Positions 31,413-43,200 of a stretch of DNA of 64,000 bases are shown piece after piece. The notes under the pieces are model-generated. The model searched no databases. It had not been told where the DNA came from and saw nothing but the letters and a program-made list of their open reading frames with translations. The position numbers were made by a program, and so were the translations under genes. Within the stretch, counting starts at the first letter, position 1, and every line of letters starts with the position of its first letter. The DNA is from Procambarus clarkii (lineage: Eukaryota > Arthropoda > Malacostraca > Decapoda > Cambaridae): NCBI RefSeq assembly GCF_040958095.1, contig NC_091198.1, positions 29,416,597 through 29,480,596 of the forward strand, read 5' to 3'.

Positions 31413-31668
31413 GTAAGAGATATGAGATAACCAAGACAAATGAGTGTCAAAGATTAGCCTCAAAATCTTAGAAGAATCTTTGTACAAAAGGGGAAGACCA
31501 TAAATCGACGGAGGGAACTATAAATGACCTGCTTCCGAGTAAAAGTCATTGCACAAGTTTTAGTTGTTAAGAACTTGAAGCCATGATTGGTGACCCAAAA
31601 TGACATGGAATCAATCGCAAGTTGAAGCCGCTATTAATTTAAAGGAAAGGCGAATCATCACCTCTACA

Positions 31669-32700
31669 TCAGAGGGAGCGGAGAAGACATAGAGACATCT
31701 GGATATAGAGAGCGGAGAAGATGCCAGAAGGAAGGGAGGAAAGATCATTGAGGGCAACTACAAAAAGAGTAGTGCTCAGAACACTATTTTGGGGAACACC
31801 GTTGTATTGATGAAAGCAGACAGAGAGAGTGGTACCAAGCCTAACTCTAAACGAATGAATAGAGGAAGCTTTGGAGGAAGAGAGGGAGATTACTATGAAG
31901 GCCAAAATAACCAAGTTGGGACTGAATATGGAATCTCCAGGTGGAGTAGTATGCAATTTCCAGGTCAAAAAGGAGAGCAACAATGGAGGTCTTCACAGCA
32001 AAAGCAGTATGAATAAAAAGCAGTACGTCTGCACAGCAAAAGCAGTACCTTCAAGTTCAGCAAGACATCATTCGTGCTGTGGCACTTGCGAAAACCAAAT
32101 TGAGAATCACATCAGTCGAACATTTACCATACGTTCATAGAGTTCGCAGGCGCAACACGTGAGGGCAATGGGGCAGAAGTCCTTAGGGGATGTTCTCAGA
32201 GACCCCGGTTTCCGAATAGGGAGTACAACCGCATTAAGTCAGTCCTCAGGGACTGACGACAACTCCCAGACGCGGTTATACATATTCAGTAAATATCGAG
32301 TGAATGTCATCTGAGCTTGCTGCCGTAGAACCACAGAGGGCCAGAGCAGACTGAAGTTCGGAGAGAGAAGGGATCGTTATAGGGAAGTCGGAAATGAGTG
32401 TTGAATTCTAAGGGATGAGATTCAATGAATGGACTTATGAAGAGGGAAGGATTGAGGAAGATGAGAACTTGAGCTAACAATCGAAAAGTGGGAACCTAGT
32501 TTGGTCGCGACCGTCACTGGATCTGCCATAAGAGTACCATGGAGGTGAGGGACTGGCAAGACATCCCAAACGACCTTACCCGCTATCGTGCGGATTTTCT
32601 TCTAGATCTCCGGCAGAGGAGTATCAGACGTAATGGTGAAGTCATAATTTTTCCGACTCTCATGATTAGCTGTACGGATGGTCCTACGGGCCACTGCACT
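31669..32700 (-). pseudogene. LINE copy C reverse transcriptase remnant
   Basis: Minus 31669-31983 reads GVPQ.SVLSTTLFVVALN and LYIQMS in place of LYVDDL, so the active site is destroyed. Upstream, 31984-32700 is degenerate RT N-terminal sequence. Confidence 0.75.
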
Positions 32701-33036
32701 CGTTTTCCGAAAAAAATAAAAGAATCAGCAGTCTGCCAATGTTGGTGTTTCTTCCAAGCTGCACACTTACAGCAGCCAGCCCGAAAACAGTCTGTATTGC
32801 ACTTCCGCATGCCTCGGGAGGTAAAGCAAGAAATAGAGCGGAAGGCAGCGTTGAATATTGTCATGAAAAAGGAGGAAGGCTCAAGGAAGAGGCAGTACGG
32901 AGAGGTGGGAGAGAGTAGCACGTAAAGGGTGAATCGGTTCCAGTCAGCCTTGGCAAACTGGCACCTAGGGAACGAGAGGGGAGGGTGAAAAGAGAAAAAG
33001 TTAACAAGGATAGGGAAATGGTGACTTATGGAGTCA

Positions 33037-33690
33037 TCAAGAACCTACCATGTGAAATCTTAAGTAAAGAGACGACGAACTGAGAGAAAGATCAAGACAG
33101 GAAAGGGTGTGAGTGCAGGAGTTTACATGAATGGGTTCACTGGAATTCACCAGAAAGAGGGAAGAAGAGAGGACAAATGTTTCGAAAAGGCGGCCGCGGG
33201 TGTTCTTCAGAACATCACCCCAGAGGGTATGCCGAAAGTAGAAATCACCCAACAGGAGCACAGGCTCTGGTAAGGAGTTCAATATGTGCTTAAGATCAGG
33301 AAGAGAAAGTGGGACATTTGGGGGAAGATAAATGGAACAGATCGTATACCATTTACTCAAAGATACGGGCTGCAGAACATTGGATTGGCAATCGAAAAAG
33401 TAGGGGGACCAAGGGAATATCAGTACGAATCAAGAGAGCAGTAAAGTTATCGATCCCCAGCAAAAGCTTGGGGATGGTTAAAGAAATGAATAACCACAAA
33501 AGTAAACAGGACGAGCACCAGGCATCGGCCCCTAGAGACACACATAGAAAACTGTGTAATCAGAAGTTGGAGTTCATGGAAGTTGGCATGAAATCTACGA
33601 ATATTCCATTGAAAATAGACATTGTGAAAAGGAGAGAAGAGCAACAGAGAACAATGAAGAAACATAGGTAAAGTAGAACACAGCATTTTA
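33037..33690 (-). pseudogene. LINE copy C AP-type endonuclease remnant
   Basis: Minus 33037-33360 reads YLPPNVPLSLPDLKHIL, then LLLGDFYFRHTLWGD, the GDFN..H..WG motif of AP-like LINE endonucleases with N replaced by Y. The N-terminal part continues to about 33690 with IQCSAARIFE. Confidence 0.72.
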
Positions 33691-33724
33691 AAGAAGCTCA
33701 GGATTAGGATCAGCGAAATCAGGG

Positions 33725-35464
33725 TTAGAGGGGCATGGGTATATTTAGGAAGAACGATGGAGTGAAGGGAGTGTGAGGATAGACCAGAGGTGGACGGACA
33801 AAGTCCGGAGCAGGAGGCAATGGAGAGGAGCGGTCAAGTGCAGCAGGAGGGGGGCCAGAAACAGACGAGCACACCTCAGCAAGGGCAGCAACCAAGAGAG
33901 AATTGGGGGCTAAAGGAACCTCCATTGCTGGGACAGGGGGGCCCAACCACAGAAATGGAAGGGGATGCAGCGATAGAGTCAAGAAGTGGGGGACAAGAAA
34001 GAAAGCTATGCCTTCTTATCTGCCGGGGAGGAGGAAGGAAAGGAGCTAGGCTTACGTTTCTGACTGTAAGGGAGCAAGAATGGAAGCAATCAACATGAAG
34101 ATAACTGGGAGGATGATATGCAACAGTTTGAACAAACAGGCAGCGTTGAGGGCCAAGAGACGGGGGAGGGCTGGGAAGAAGGATCGGGGGAAGATGGGAA
34201 CGAAGACACAGGAGACAATGCAAACTGGGAAGGAAAGGGGGAAACACTAGATGGAGAACCAGGAGGGGGACCCCTTGGGTCAGAACGTAAAGGAAGAGCG
34301 GAGGAGGCGGTGAGCGTGTCCGGGTCTAAGGCCTGGAATCGGTTGTGAGACTGAGAAAGGATGGAAAGGCGAGGAGTGGTGGAACACAGCACACGAGCAT
34401 AAGATACATTAGCGAAAGAGGAGAGACAGCGGACTTGGCATCTCCCCTCAGGAAAGGACAAACAATCGCAATGCTTCAAATTGAGGATGGGTTACTCAAA
34501 TTTGTGGTGTATACTCATGCGAAAGAAGGTATGGTGAGCGTCACCACAATTGAGGCAGCGAGCCTGGGGAGAAGCGCACAATGTCTTAGTGACCCGTTTC
34601 CCCACACATGGGGCATAGAGACACTGTACTTGAGCATTTGAGGTCACCATGCCCATATTTCCAGCTCTTATTGCAAAATCTAGGAGAAGGAATGTACTCC
34701 TGAACAGAGCATCTGGCACCAGCAAGAATTATAGAAGTTGGTAGGGTCCTACTTTCAAAAGTGATCTTCACGACTCGAAGAGGATGATGATGACAACAAC
34801 GAGGGGGTTGAGTGAACTTATCAACCTGGAGGACAGAATGGCCTTGGGCTTCGAGGATATGTTTAATATCCTCGTGGCAGTCTTTCAGGTCCCTAACAGC
34901 AGTCACAACATGGTGCGAGAGGAGAACAGTGCCAATACTAGCATTTAACCAGGAATTTTTGGCGACCCTAACATGGGTTTCCCTAATACTGGACAAAGTA
35001 GCAAAGCAGGCAGCTGCATCCTGAGAAGGAGCAGCAATGACACATGTACCAAGATGGGTAGAGTTAAAAGTAACAAGAGGCATCCACCGAATCGATGAGG
35101 TGTTTTTGGAGCTAGAAATCGTCAGGAAGTGTAGAAAACAGATGACTGAGATCAAAGTATTTAGTTCCATGTAGCAGGACCAAGCAAGGTGTGGAACATA
35201 TTAGCGGTGGAAGGAATTGTGTTAGTGCGTCTGTGGGGGAAGTCGGCGCCGAGCACCCACAGCGAGAGGGGGAATAAAAGGTGCATTTGTCACAATGAGA
35301 GGAGCCACTCCAAGTGTTGAGGTGGTTACTACTGTTGACTTGGAGTTCAACCCTACCACAGAAGAGGGAGTGAGGGGAACGGATGGGGGGGCTGGGTAGT
35401 CGGGAAGGTCAAAGGAGTAGCTAGGTCTGAGCCCAATGTAGCGGGGGCTACAGAGCCTGGTCAT
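33725..35464 (-). pseudogene. LINE copy C ORF1 (gag-like, Cys/His knuckles)
   Basis: Minus 34586-35170 (194 codons) carries APSQDAAACFATLSSI and ends in CNKSWKYGHGDLKC and CPMCGETGH. It is continued in another frame by CLNCGDAHH at about 34540, giving up to three CCHC-type knuckles as in I/Jockey-group ORF1 proteins. A Pro/Ser-rich tail follows to about 33725. The N-terminal part is at 35222-35464. Frameshifts break it several times. Confidence 0.72.
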
Positions 35465-36071
35465 CCAACACAGTCCAATTCAGGGTGCTTGGTCGCCTAT
35501 CCCACGAGCTTGGGAAGTTATAAGAGGATCATTCAGCAGCATAGAGATGAGGAGGTAATAATTTAATTCACGAATAAGCCCCAATACCCACCATGGAGCC
35601 ACAATTAGAGAATAGGACACTGGACAAGAGACAAACTGGGACCCTCCTAGAGGTGCATCATGAGTATACACCCCGCAATCGCCACCTTAAGAACCATCAA
35701 TCCGTCGAGATCGGGTTCAGTAACGAAAGGAGGATTGACAATAAAAGCTTCCCCTTACTCGCAACGTCAGGTACCATGCTTCTACTGGTGAGAGAGTGTG
35801 CCTCCCCAAACACCCGGGCATCAAAACAGAAGATGTTCGAAAGAATATTCAAGAACGGCAAAAGGTTGGCGGGAAAGACAATAAGAAAGAAGAAGAGGGG
35901 AGAGGAAAAATGAACCATAAGGAAGAGGAAATAGGAACTAGCATAAATAGCAAAGACGGCAGCAGTAGCATAAGGCTTCAAAGGACAGAGAACCATCCCA
36001 TGGAGCATTACACCCTTGAAGCTGCCTACCAAGCCCCCTCCGATGACAATGAGCTGAAAAGGGAGAGGGCA

Positions 36072-36400
36072 CAAATATCTAACTCTGTACTCTCTTGAGC
36101 GCAGGGACTCCGTCTTTGGATTTTTATGATGTGTGAAGTAAGTGTTATTGGTCTATAATTTTTTACCTCTGCCTTATTCCCTCATTTAAGGTTGGGATTT
36201 TTATCTCTGCTGTTTTTAGTATGTCAGGGACAACACCAGTATCCTCCAAAGAATGTTAAGGGCCTGCGATAGTGTTTTGTTTGTTAAAATTCTTGATGAA
36301 TATGGAATTCCAGGAATCAGAGCTTGGTGTAGAGTGGATAGTCATATTATCTATGGATTCTTCAAAATGCATTGTGGTTAGGATGACTTCAGATATATGG
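36072..36400 (-). pseudogene. Reverse-transcriptase scrap of another LINE
   Basis: Minus-strand translation around 36100-36260 gives LEDTGVVPDILKTAEIK..P.L, then (after a +1 shift) GNKAEVKNYRPITLTSHIIKI. This is the typical NYRPITLTS segment of a CR1/Jockey-type reverse transcriptase. It is distinct from the TTAC LINE. Confidence 0.6.
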
Positions 36401-37221
36401 CAAATGTTTCCCCATTACGTGTGGAATTCGTTGGCATTTTACGAGTATCGCATGCTCAACATACACTGCCGTATGATAAATGTAAAAAAAAAAATTATTT
36501 GCTTTGTAAACATTTACAACACTAATGGGCTCACAATACACATTGTATCTTCATTTGTTTAACCAACGATGTAGAAGAGAATGCTTCGGCATTTGGATGA
36601 AAGCTATACCTGATTTACCTGATGACCACTAACACTTTAGTGACCTTGACGAGGACGGGGAAACTGGGGCTTGCCAAAGGTCGCCCCATTTGTCCTGATG
36701 AGTTTTGCAAGCTGGTCCTTTTCAGTTCAGCAGTGTTTTGACATTTTTGTGGAGGCTCATTAATACTCGTACTTGGCAAAAATTAATTAATTCATTAATT
36801 AATATATGCAAACATCAATTTTTTTTAATATAAGTAAAAGCATAATCTACTTAATATATGTAAATATAACATGAAAAGTAAATTATAGGAAGTAAATATA
36901 AAGTAACAATATTTGTGAAATAACTGAACTAAATGATGATGTATAACCTGCAATTAACGAATAACTAATTAGGCTTGACTGGGAATTAAGGTAGTTACAG
37001 TAAGAAGTGCAACAGGTAAAGTAACAATATGGTAATCTACAAAACTACATATAAGATAATAAGTAAATTAACTACAACCCACATGAACATAAGTAAGTTA
37101 AAGTCCACATTAAAGGATAAAACTTATCAGTATTTAGCGCCCACTGAACAAGCCTAAATACTGATGAATAATAACAAATAAATAAGGTTGTTGGCCAAGC
37201 ATTAGGTAGCACAGTCAACAA
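36401..37221. other. AT-rich spacer
   Basis: No gene recognised. It contains TTAATTAAT-rich palindromic stretches near 36785. Confidence 0.6.
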
Positions 37222-40200
37222 ACATGTTAGGTTCCTTACACTGGGTAGACACCTGGCCCAAGCACCTGAGAGCAGCACAGCGACAGTAACATGTTAGGTT
37301 CCTTACACTGGGTAGACACCTGGCCCAAGCACCTGAGAGCAGCACAGCGACAGTAACATGTTAGGTTCCTTTACATGGGTAGACACCTGGGCCCAAGCAC
37401 CTGAGAGCAGCACCAGCGACAGTAACATGTTAGGGTTCCTAACACTGGGTAGACAAACTGCGCCAAGCACCTGAGAGCAGCACAGCGACAGTAACATGTT
37501 AGGTTCCTTACCAATGGGTAGACACCTGGCCCAAGAACCTGAGAGCAGCACAGGACAGTAACCTGTTTAGGTCCTTACACTGGGTAGACACCGGACCAAG
37601 CACCTGAGAGCAGCACAGCGCCAGTAACATGTTAGGTTCATAACACTGGGTAGACACTGAGCCCAAGCACCTGAGAGCAGCACAGCGACAGTAACATGTT
37701 AGGTTCCTTACATGGGTAGAAAACCTGGCACAAAAGCACCTGAGAGCAGCAAAGCACAGTAACATGTTAGGTTTCCTAACACTGGGTAGACACTGCCAGC
37801 ACTGAGAGCCACACAGCGACAGTAAAATGTTAGAGTTCCTAACATGGGTAGACACCTGGCCAAGCACCTGAGAGCAGCACAGCGACAAGTAACATTGGTT
37901 AGTTCCTACACTGGGTAGACAACCTGGCCCAAGCACCTGAGAGCAGCACAGCGACAGTAACATGTAGGGTTTCCTAAACACTGGTATACACCTGGCCAAG
38001 CACCTGAGAGCAGCCACAGCGGACAGTAACATGTTAGGTTCCTAACACTGGGTATCCACCTGGCCCAAGCACCTGAGAGCAGCACAGCGGACAGTAAACA
38101 TGTTTAGGTTCCTACACGTGTAGGGGACACCTGGCCAAGCACCTGATGAGCAGCACAGCGACACGTAACATGTTAGTTCCTTACACTGGGTAGACACCTG
38201 GCCCAAGACATGAGAGCAGCACAGCGACAGTAACATGTTAGGTTCCTAACACTGGGTAGACCAACCCACCCCGTGGCCCAAGCACCTGAGAGCGGCACAG
38301 CGACAGTAACATGTTAGGTTCCTAAAACACTGGGTAGACACCTGGCCCAAGCACCTGAGAGCAGCACAGCGACAGTAACATGTTAGGTTCCTTACACTGG
38401 GTAGACACCTGGCCCAAGCACCTGAGAGCAGCACAGCGACAGTAACATGTTAGGTTCCTAACACTGGGTAGACACCTGGCCCAAGCACCTGAGAGCAGCA
38501 CAGCGACAGTAACATGTTAGGTTCCTAACTGGGTAGACACCTGGCCCAAGCACCTGAGAGCAGCACAGCGACAGTAACATGTTAGGTTCCTTACACTGGG
38601 TAGACACCTGGCCCAAGCACCTGAGAGCAGCACAGCGACAGTAACATGTTAGGTTCCTTACACTGGGTAGACACCTGGCCCAAGCACCTGAGAGCAGCAC
38701 AGCGACAGTAACATGTTAGGTTCCTAACACTGGGTAGACACCTGGCCCAAGCACCTGAGAGCAGCACAGCGACAGTAACATGTTAGGTTCCTAACACTGG
38801 GTAGACACCTGGCCCAAGCACCTGAGAGCAGCACAGCGACAGTAACATGTTAGGTTCCTTACACTGGGTAGACACCTGGCCCAAGCACCTGAGAGCAGCA
38901 CAGCGACAGTAACATGTTAGGTTCCTTAACACTGGGTAGACACCTGGCCCAAGCACCTGAGAGCAGCACAGCGACAGTAACATGTTAGGTTCCTTACACT
39001 GGGTAGACACCTGGCCCAAGCACCTGAGAGCAGCACAGCGACAGTAACATGTTAGGTTCCTTACACTGGGTAGACACCTGGCCCAAGCACCTGAGAGCAG
39101 CACAGCGACAGTAAACATGTTAGGTTCCTTACACTGGGTAGACACCTGGCCCAAGCACCTGAGAGCAGCACAGCGACAGTAACATGTTAGGTTCCTTACA
39201 CTGGGTAGACACCTGGCCCAAGCACCTGAGAGCAGCACAGCGACAGTAACATGTTAGGTTCCTAACACTGGGTAGACACCTGGCCCAAGCACCTGAGAGC
39301 AGCACAGCGACAGTACATGTTAGGTTCCTAACACTGGGTAGACACCTGGCCCAAGCACCTGAGAGCAGCACAGCGACAGTAACATGTTAGGTTCCTTAAC
39401 ACTGGGTAGACACCTGGCCCAAGCACCTGAGAGCAGCACAGCGACAGTAACATGTTAGGTTCCTAACACTGGGTAGACACCTGGCCCAAGCACCTGAGAG
39501 CAGCACAGCGACAGTAACATGTTAGGTTCCTAACACTGGGTAGACACCTGGCCCAAGCACCTGAGAGCAGCACAGCGACAGTAACATGTTAGGTTCCTAC
39601 ACTGGGTAGACACCTGGCCCAAGCACCTGAGAGCAGCACAGCGACAGTAACATGTTAGGTTCCTTAACACTGGGTAGACACCTGGCCCAAGCACCTGAGA
39701 GCAGCACAGCGACAGTAACATGTTAGGTTCCTTACACTGGGTAGACACCTGGCCCAAGCACCTGAGAGCAGCACAGCGACAGTAACATGTTAGGTTCCTT
39801 ACACTGGGTAGACACCTGGCCCAAGCACCTGAGAGCAGCACAGCGACAGTAACATGTTAGGTTCCTTACACTGGGTAGACACCTGGCCCAAGCACCTGAG
39901 AGCAGCACAGCGACAGTAACATGTTAGGTTCCTAACACTGGGTAGACACCTGGCCCAAGCACCTGAGAGCAGCACAGCGACAGTAACATGTTAGGTTCCT
40001 AACACTGGGTAGACACCTGGCCCAAGCACCTGAGAGCAGCACAGCGACAGTAACATGTTAGGTTCCTAACACTGGGTAGACACCTGGCCCAAGCACCTGA
40101 GAGCAGCACAGCGACAGTAACATGTTAGGTTCCTTAACACTGGGTAGACACCTGGCCCAAGCACCTGAGAGCAGCACAGCGACAGTAACATGTTAGGTTC

Positions 40201-43200
40201 CTTAACACTGGGTAGACACCTGGCCCAAGCACCTGAGAGCAGCACAGCGACAGTAACATGTTAGGTTCCTACACTGGGTAGACACCTGGCCCAAGCACCT
40301 GAGAGCAGCACAGCGACAGTAACATGTTAGGTTCCTTACACTGGGTAGACACCTGGCCCAAGCACCTGAGAGCAGCACAGCGACAGTAACATGTTAGGTT
40401 CCTAACACTGGGTAGACACCTGGCCCAAGCACCTGAGAGCAGCACAGCGACAGTAACATGTTAGGTTCCTAACACTGGGTAGACACCTGGCCCAAGCACT
40501 GAGAGCAGCACAGCGAGCAGTAACATGTTAGGTTCCTAACACTGGGTAGACACCTGGCCCAAGCACCTGAGAGCAGCACAGCGACAGTAACATGTTAGGT
40601 TCCTTACACTGGGTAGACACCTGGCCCAAGCACCTGAGAGCAGCACAGCGACAGTAACATGTTAGGTTCCTTACACTGGGTAGACACCTGGCCCAAGCAC
40701 CTGAGAGCAGCACAGCGACAGTAACATGTTAGGTTCCTAACACTGGGTAGACACCTGGCCCAAGCACCTGAGAGCAGCACAGCGACAGTAACATGTTAGG
40801 TTCACTTACACTGGGTAGACACCTGGCCCAAGCACCTGGAGAGCAGCACAGCGACAGTAACATGTTAGGTTCCTACACTTGGGTAGACAACCTGGCCCAA
40901 GCACCTGAGAGCAGCACAGCGACAGTAAACATGTTAGGTTCTCCTACACTGGGTTAGACACCTGGCCCAAGCACCTGAGAGCAGCACAGCGACAGTAACA
41001 TGTTAGGTTCCTTACACTGGGTAGGACACCTGGCCTAAGCAACTGAGAGCAGCACAGGCGACAGTAACATGTTAGGTTCCTATACACTGGGTAGACATCT
41101 GGCCCAAGCACCTGAGAGCAGCACAGCGACAGTAACATTGTTAGGTTCCTTACACTGGGTAGACACCTGGCCAAGCACCTGAGAGCAGCACAGCGACAGT
41201 AACATGTTAGGTTCCTTACACTGGGTAGACGACCTGGCCCAAGCACCTGAGAGCCAGCACAGCGACAGTAACATGTTAGGTTCCTTAGCACTGGGTAGAC
41301 ACCTGGTCCCTAAGCACCACTGAGAGGCAGCACAGGCAGACAGTAACATGTTAGGTTCCTTAACACTGGGTAGACACCTGGCCCAAGCACCTGAGAGCAG
41401 CACAGCGACAGTAACATGTTAGGTTCCTTACAACTGGGTAGACACCTGGCCCAAGCACCTGAGAGCAGCACAGCGACAGTAACCATGTTAGGTTCCTAAC
41501 ACTGGGTAGACAACCTGGCCCAAGCACCTGAGAGCAGCACAGCGACAGTAACATTGTTTAGGTTCCTTTACACTGGAGTAGAACACATGGCCCAAGAACC
41601 TGAAGAGCAGGCACAGCGACAGTAACATGTTTAGGTTGCCTTAACACTGGGTGAGACAACCTGCCCAAGCACCTGAGAGCAGCACCAGGCGACAGTAACA
41701 GGGTGTTAGGATTACCTTAACACTGGGTAGGACACCTGGCCCAAGCACCTGAGAGCAGCACAGCGACAGTAACATGTTAGGTTCCTTACACTGGGTAGAC
41801 ACCTGGCCCAAGCACCTGAGAGCAGCACAGCGACAGTAACATGTTAGGTTCCTTACACTGGGTAGACACCTGGCCCAAGCACCTGAGAGCAGCACAGCGA
41901 CAGTAACATGTTAGGTTCCTTACACTGGGTAGACACCTGGCCCAAGCACCTGAGAGCAGCACAGCGACAGTAACATGTTAGGTTCCTACACTGGGTAGAC
42001 ACCTGGCCCAAGCACCTGAGAGCAGCACAGCGACAGTAACATGTTAGGTTCCTTACACTGGGTAGACACCTGGCCCAAGCACCTGAGAGCAGCACAGCGA
42101 CAGTAACATGTTAGGTTCCTACACTGGGTAGACACCTGGCCCAAGCACCTGAGAGCAGCACAGCGACAGTAACATGTTAGGTTCCTACACTGGGTAGACA
42201 CCTGGCCCAAGCACCTGAGAGCAGCACAGCGACAGTAACATGTTAGGTTCCTACACTGGGTAGACACCTGGCCCAAGCACCTGAGAGCAGCACAGCGACA
42301 GTAACATGTTAGGTTCCTACACTGGGTAGACACCTGGCCCAAGCACCTGAGAGCAGCACAGCGACAGTAACATGTTAGGTTCCTTACACTGGGTAGACAC
42401 CTGGCCCAAGCACCTGAGAGCAGCACAGCGACAGTAACATGTTAGGTTCCTTACACTGGGTAGACACCTGGCCCAAGCACCTGAGAGCAGCACAGCGACA
42501 GTAACATGTTAGGTTCCTACACTGGGTAGACACCTGGCCCAAGCACCTGAGAGCAGCACAGCGACAGTAACATGTTAGGTTCCTTACACTGGGTAGACAC
42601 CTGGCCCAAGCACCTGAGAGCAGCACAGCGACAGTAACATGTTAGGTTCCTACACTGGGTAGACACCTGGCCCAAGCACCTGAGAGCAGCACAGCGACAG
42701 TAACATGTTAGGTTCCTTACACTGGGTAGACACCTGGCCCAAGCACCTGAGAGCAGCACAGCGACAGTAACATGTTAGGTTCCTTACACTGGGTAGACAC
42801 CTGGCCCAAGCACCTGAGAGCAGCACAGCGACAGTAACATGTTAGGTTCCTTACACTGGGTAGACACCTGGCCCAAGCACCTGAGAGCAGCACAGCGACA
42901 GTAACATGTTAGGTTCCTACACTGGGTAGACACCTGGCCCAAGCACCTGAGAGCAGCACAGCGACAGTAACATGTTAGGTTCCTTACACTGGGTAGACAC
43001 CTGGCCCAAGCACCTGAGAGCAGCACAGCGACAGTAACATGTTAGGTTCCTTACACTGGGTAGACACCTGGCCCAAGCACCTGAGAGCAGCACAGCGACA
43101 GTAACATGTTAGGTTCCTACACTGGGTAGACACCTGGCCCAAGCACCTGAGAGCAGCACAGCGACAGTAACATGTTAGGTTCCTTACACTGGGTAGACAC

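Larger units (their letters stand above)
31413..36071 (-). mobile_element. LINE copy C (TTAC family), most complete 5' portion
   Basis: Minus-strand copy from its 5' end near 36071 through ORF1, endonuclease and part of the reverse transcriptase. It stops abruptly at 31413 in the sequence that reads CTTACCTCC on its sense strand (equal to about 26518 in copy A). The RT thumb, RNase H and 3' end are missing, and copy B abuts head-on. Many stops and frameshifts show it is old. Confidence 0.8.

Noticed and set aside
32539-32925. 128-codon plus-strand ORF as a host gene
   Set aside because: It lies antisense within LINE copy C, and the minus strand carries alignable LINE sequence there.
31395-36071. 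Twin-priming inversion producing copies B and C as one LINE
   Set aside because: The orientation order is opposite to that expected from twin priming, and B carries its own copy of the 5' region.
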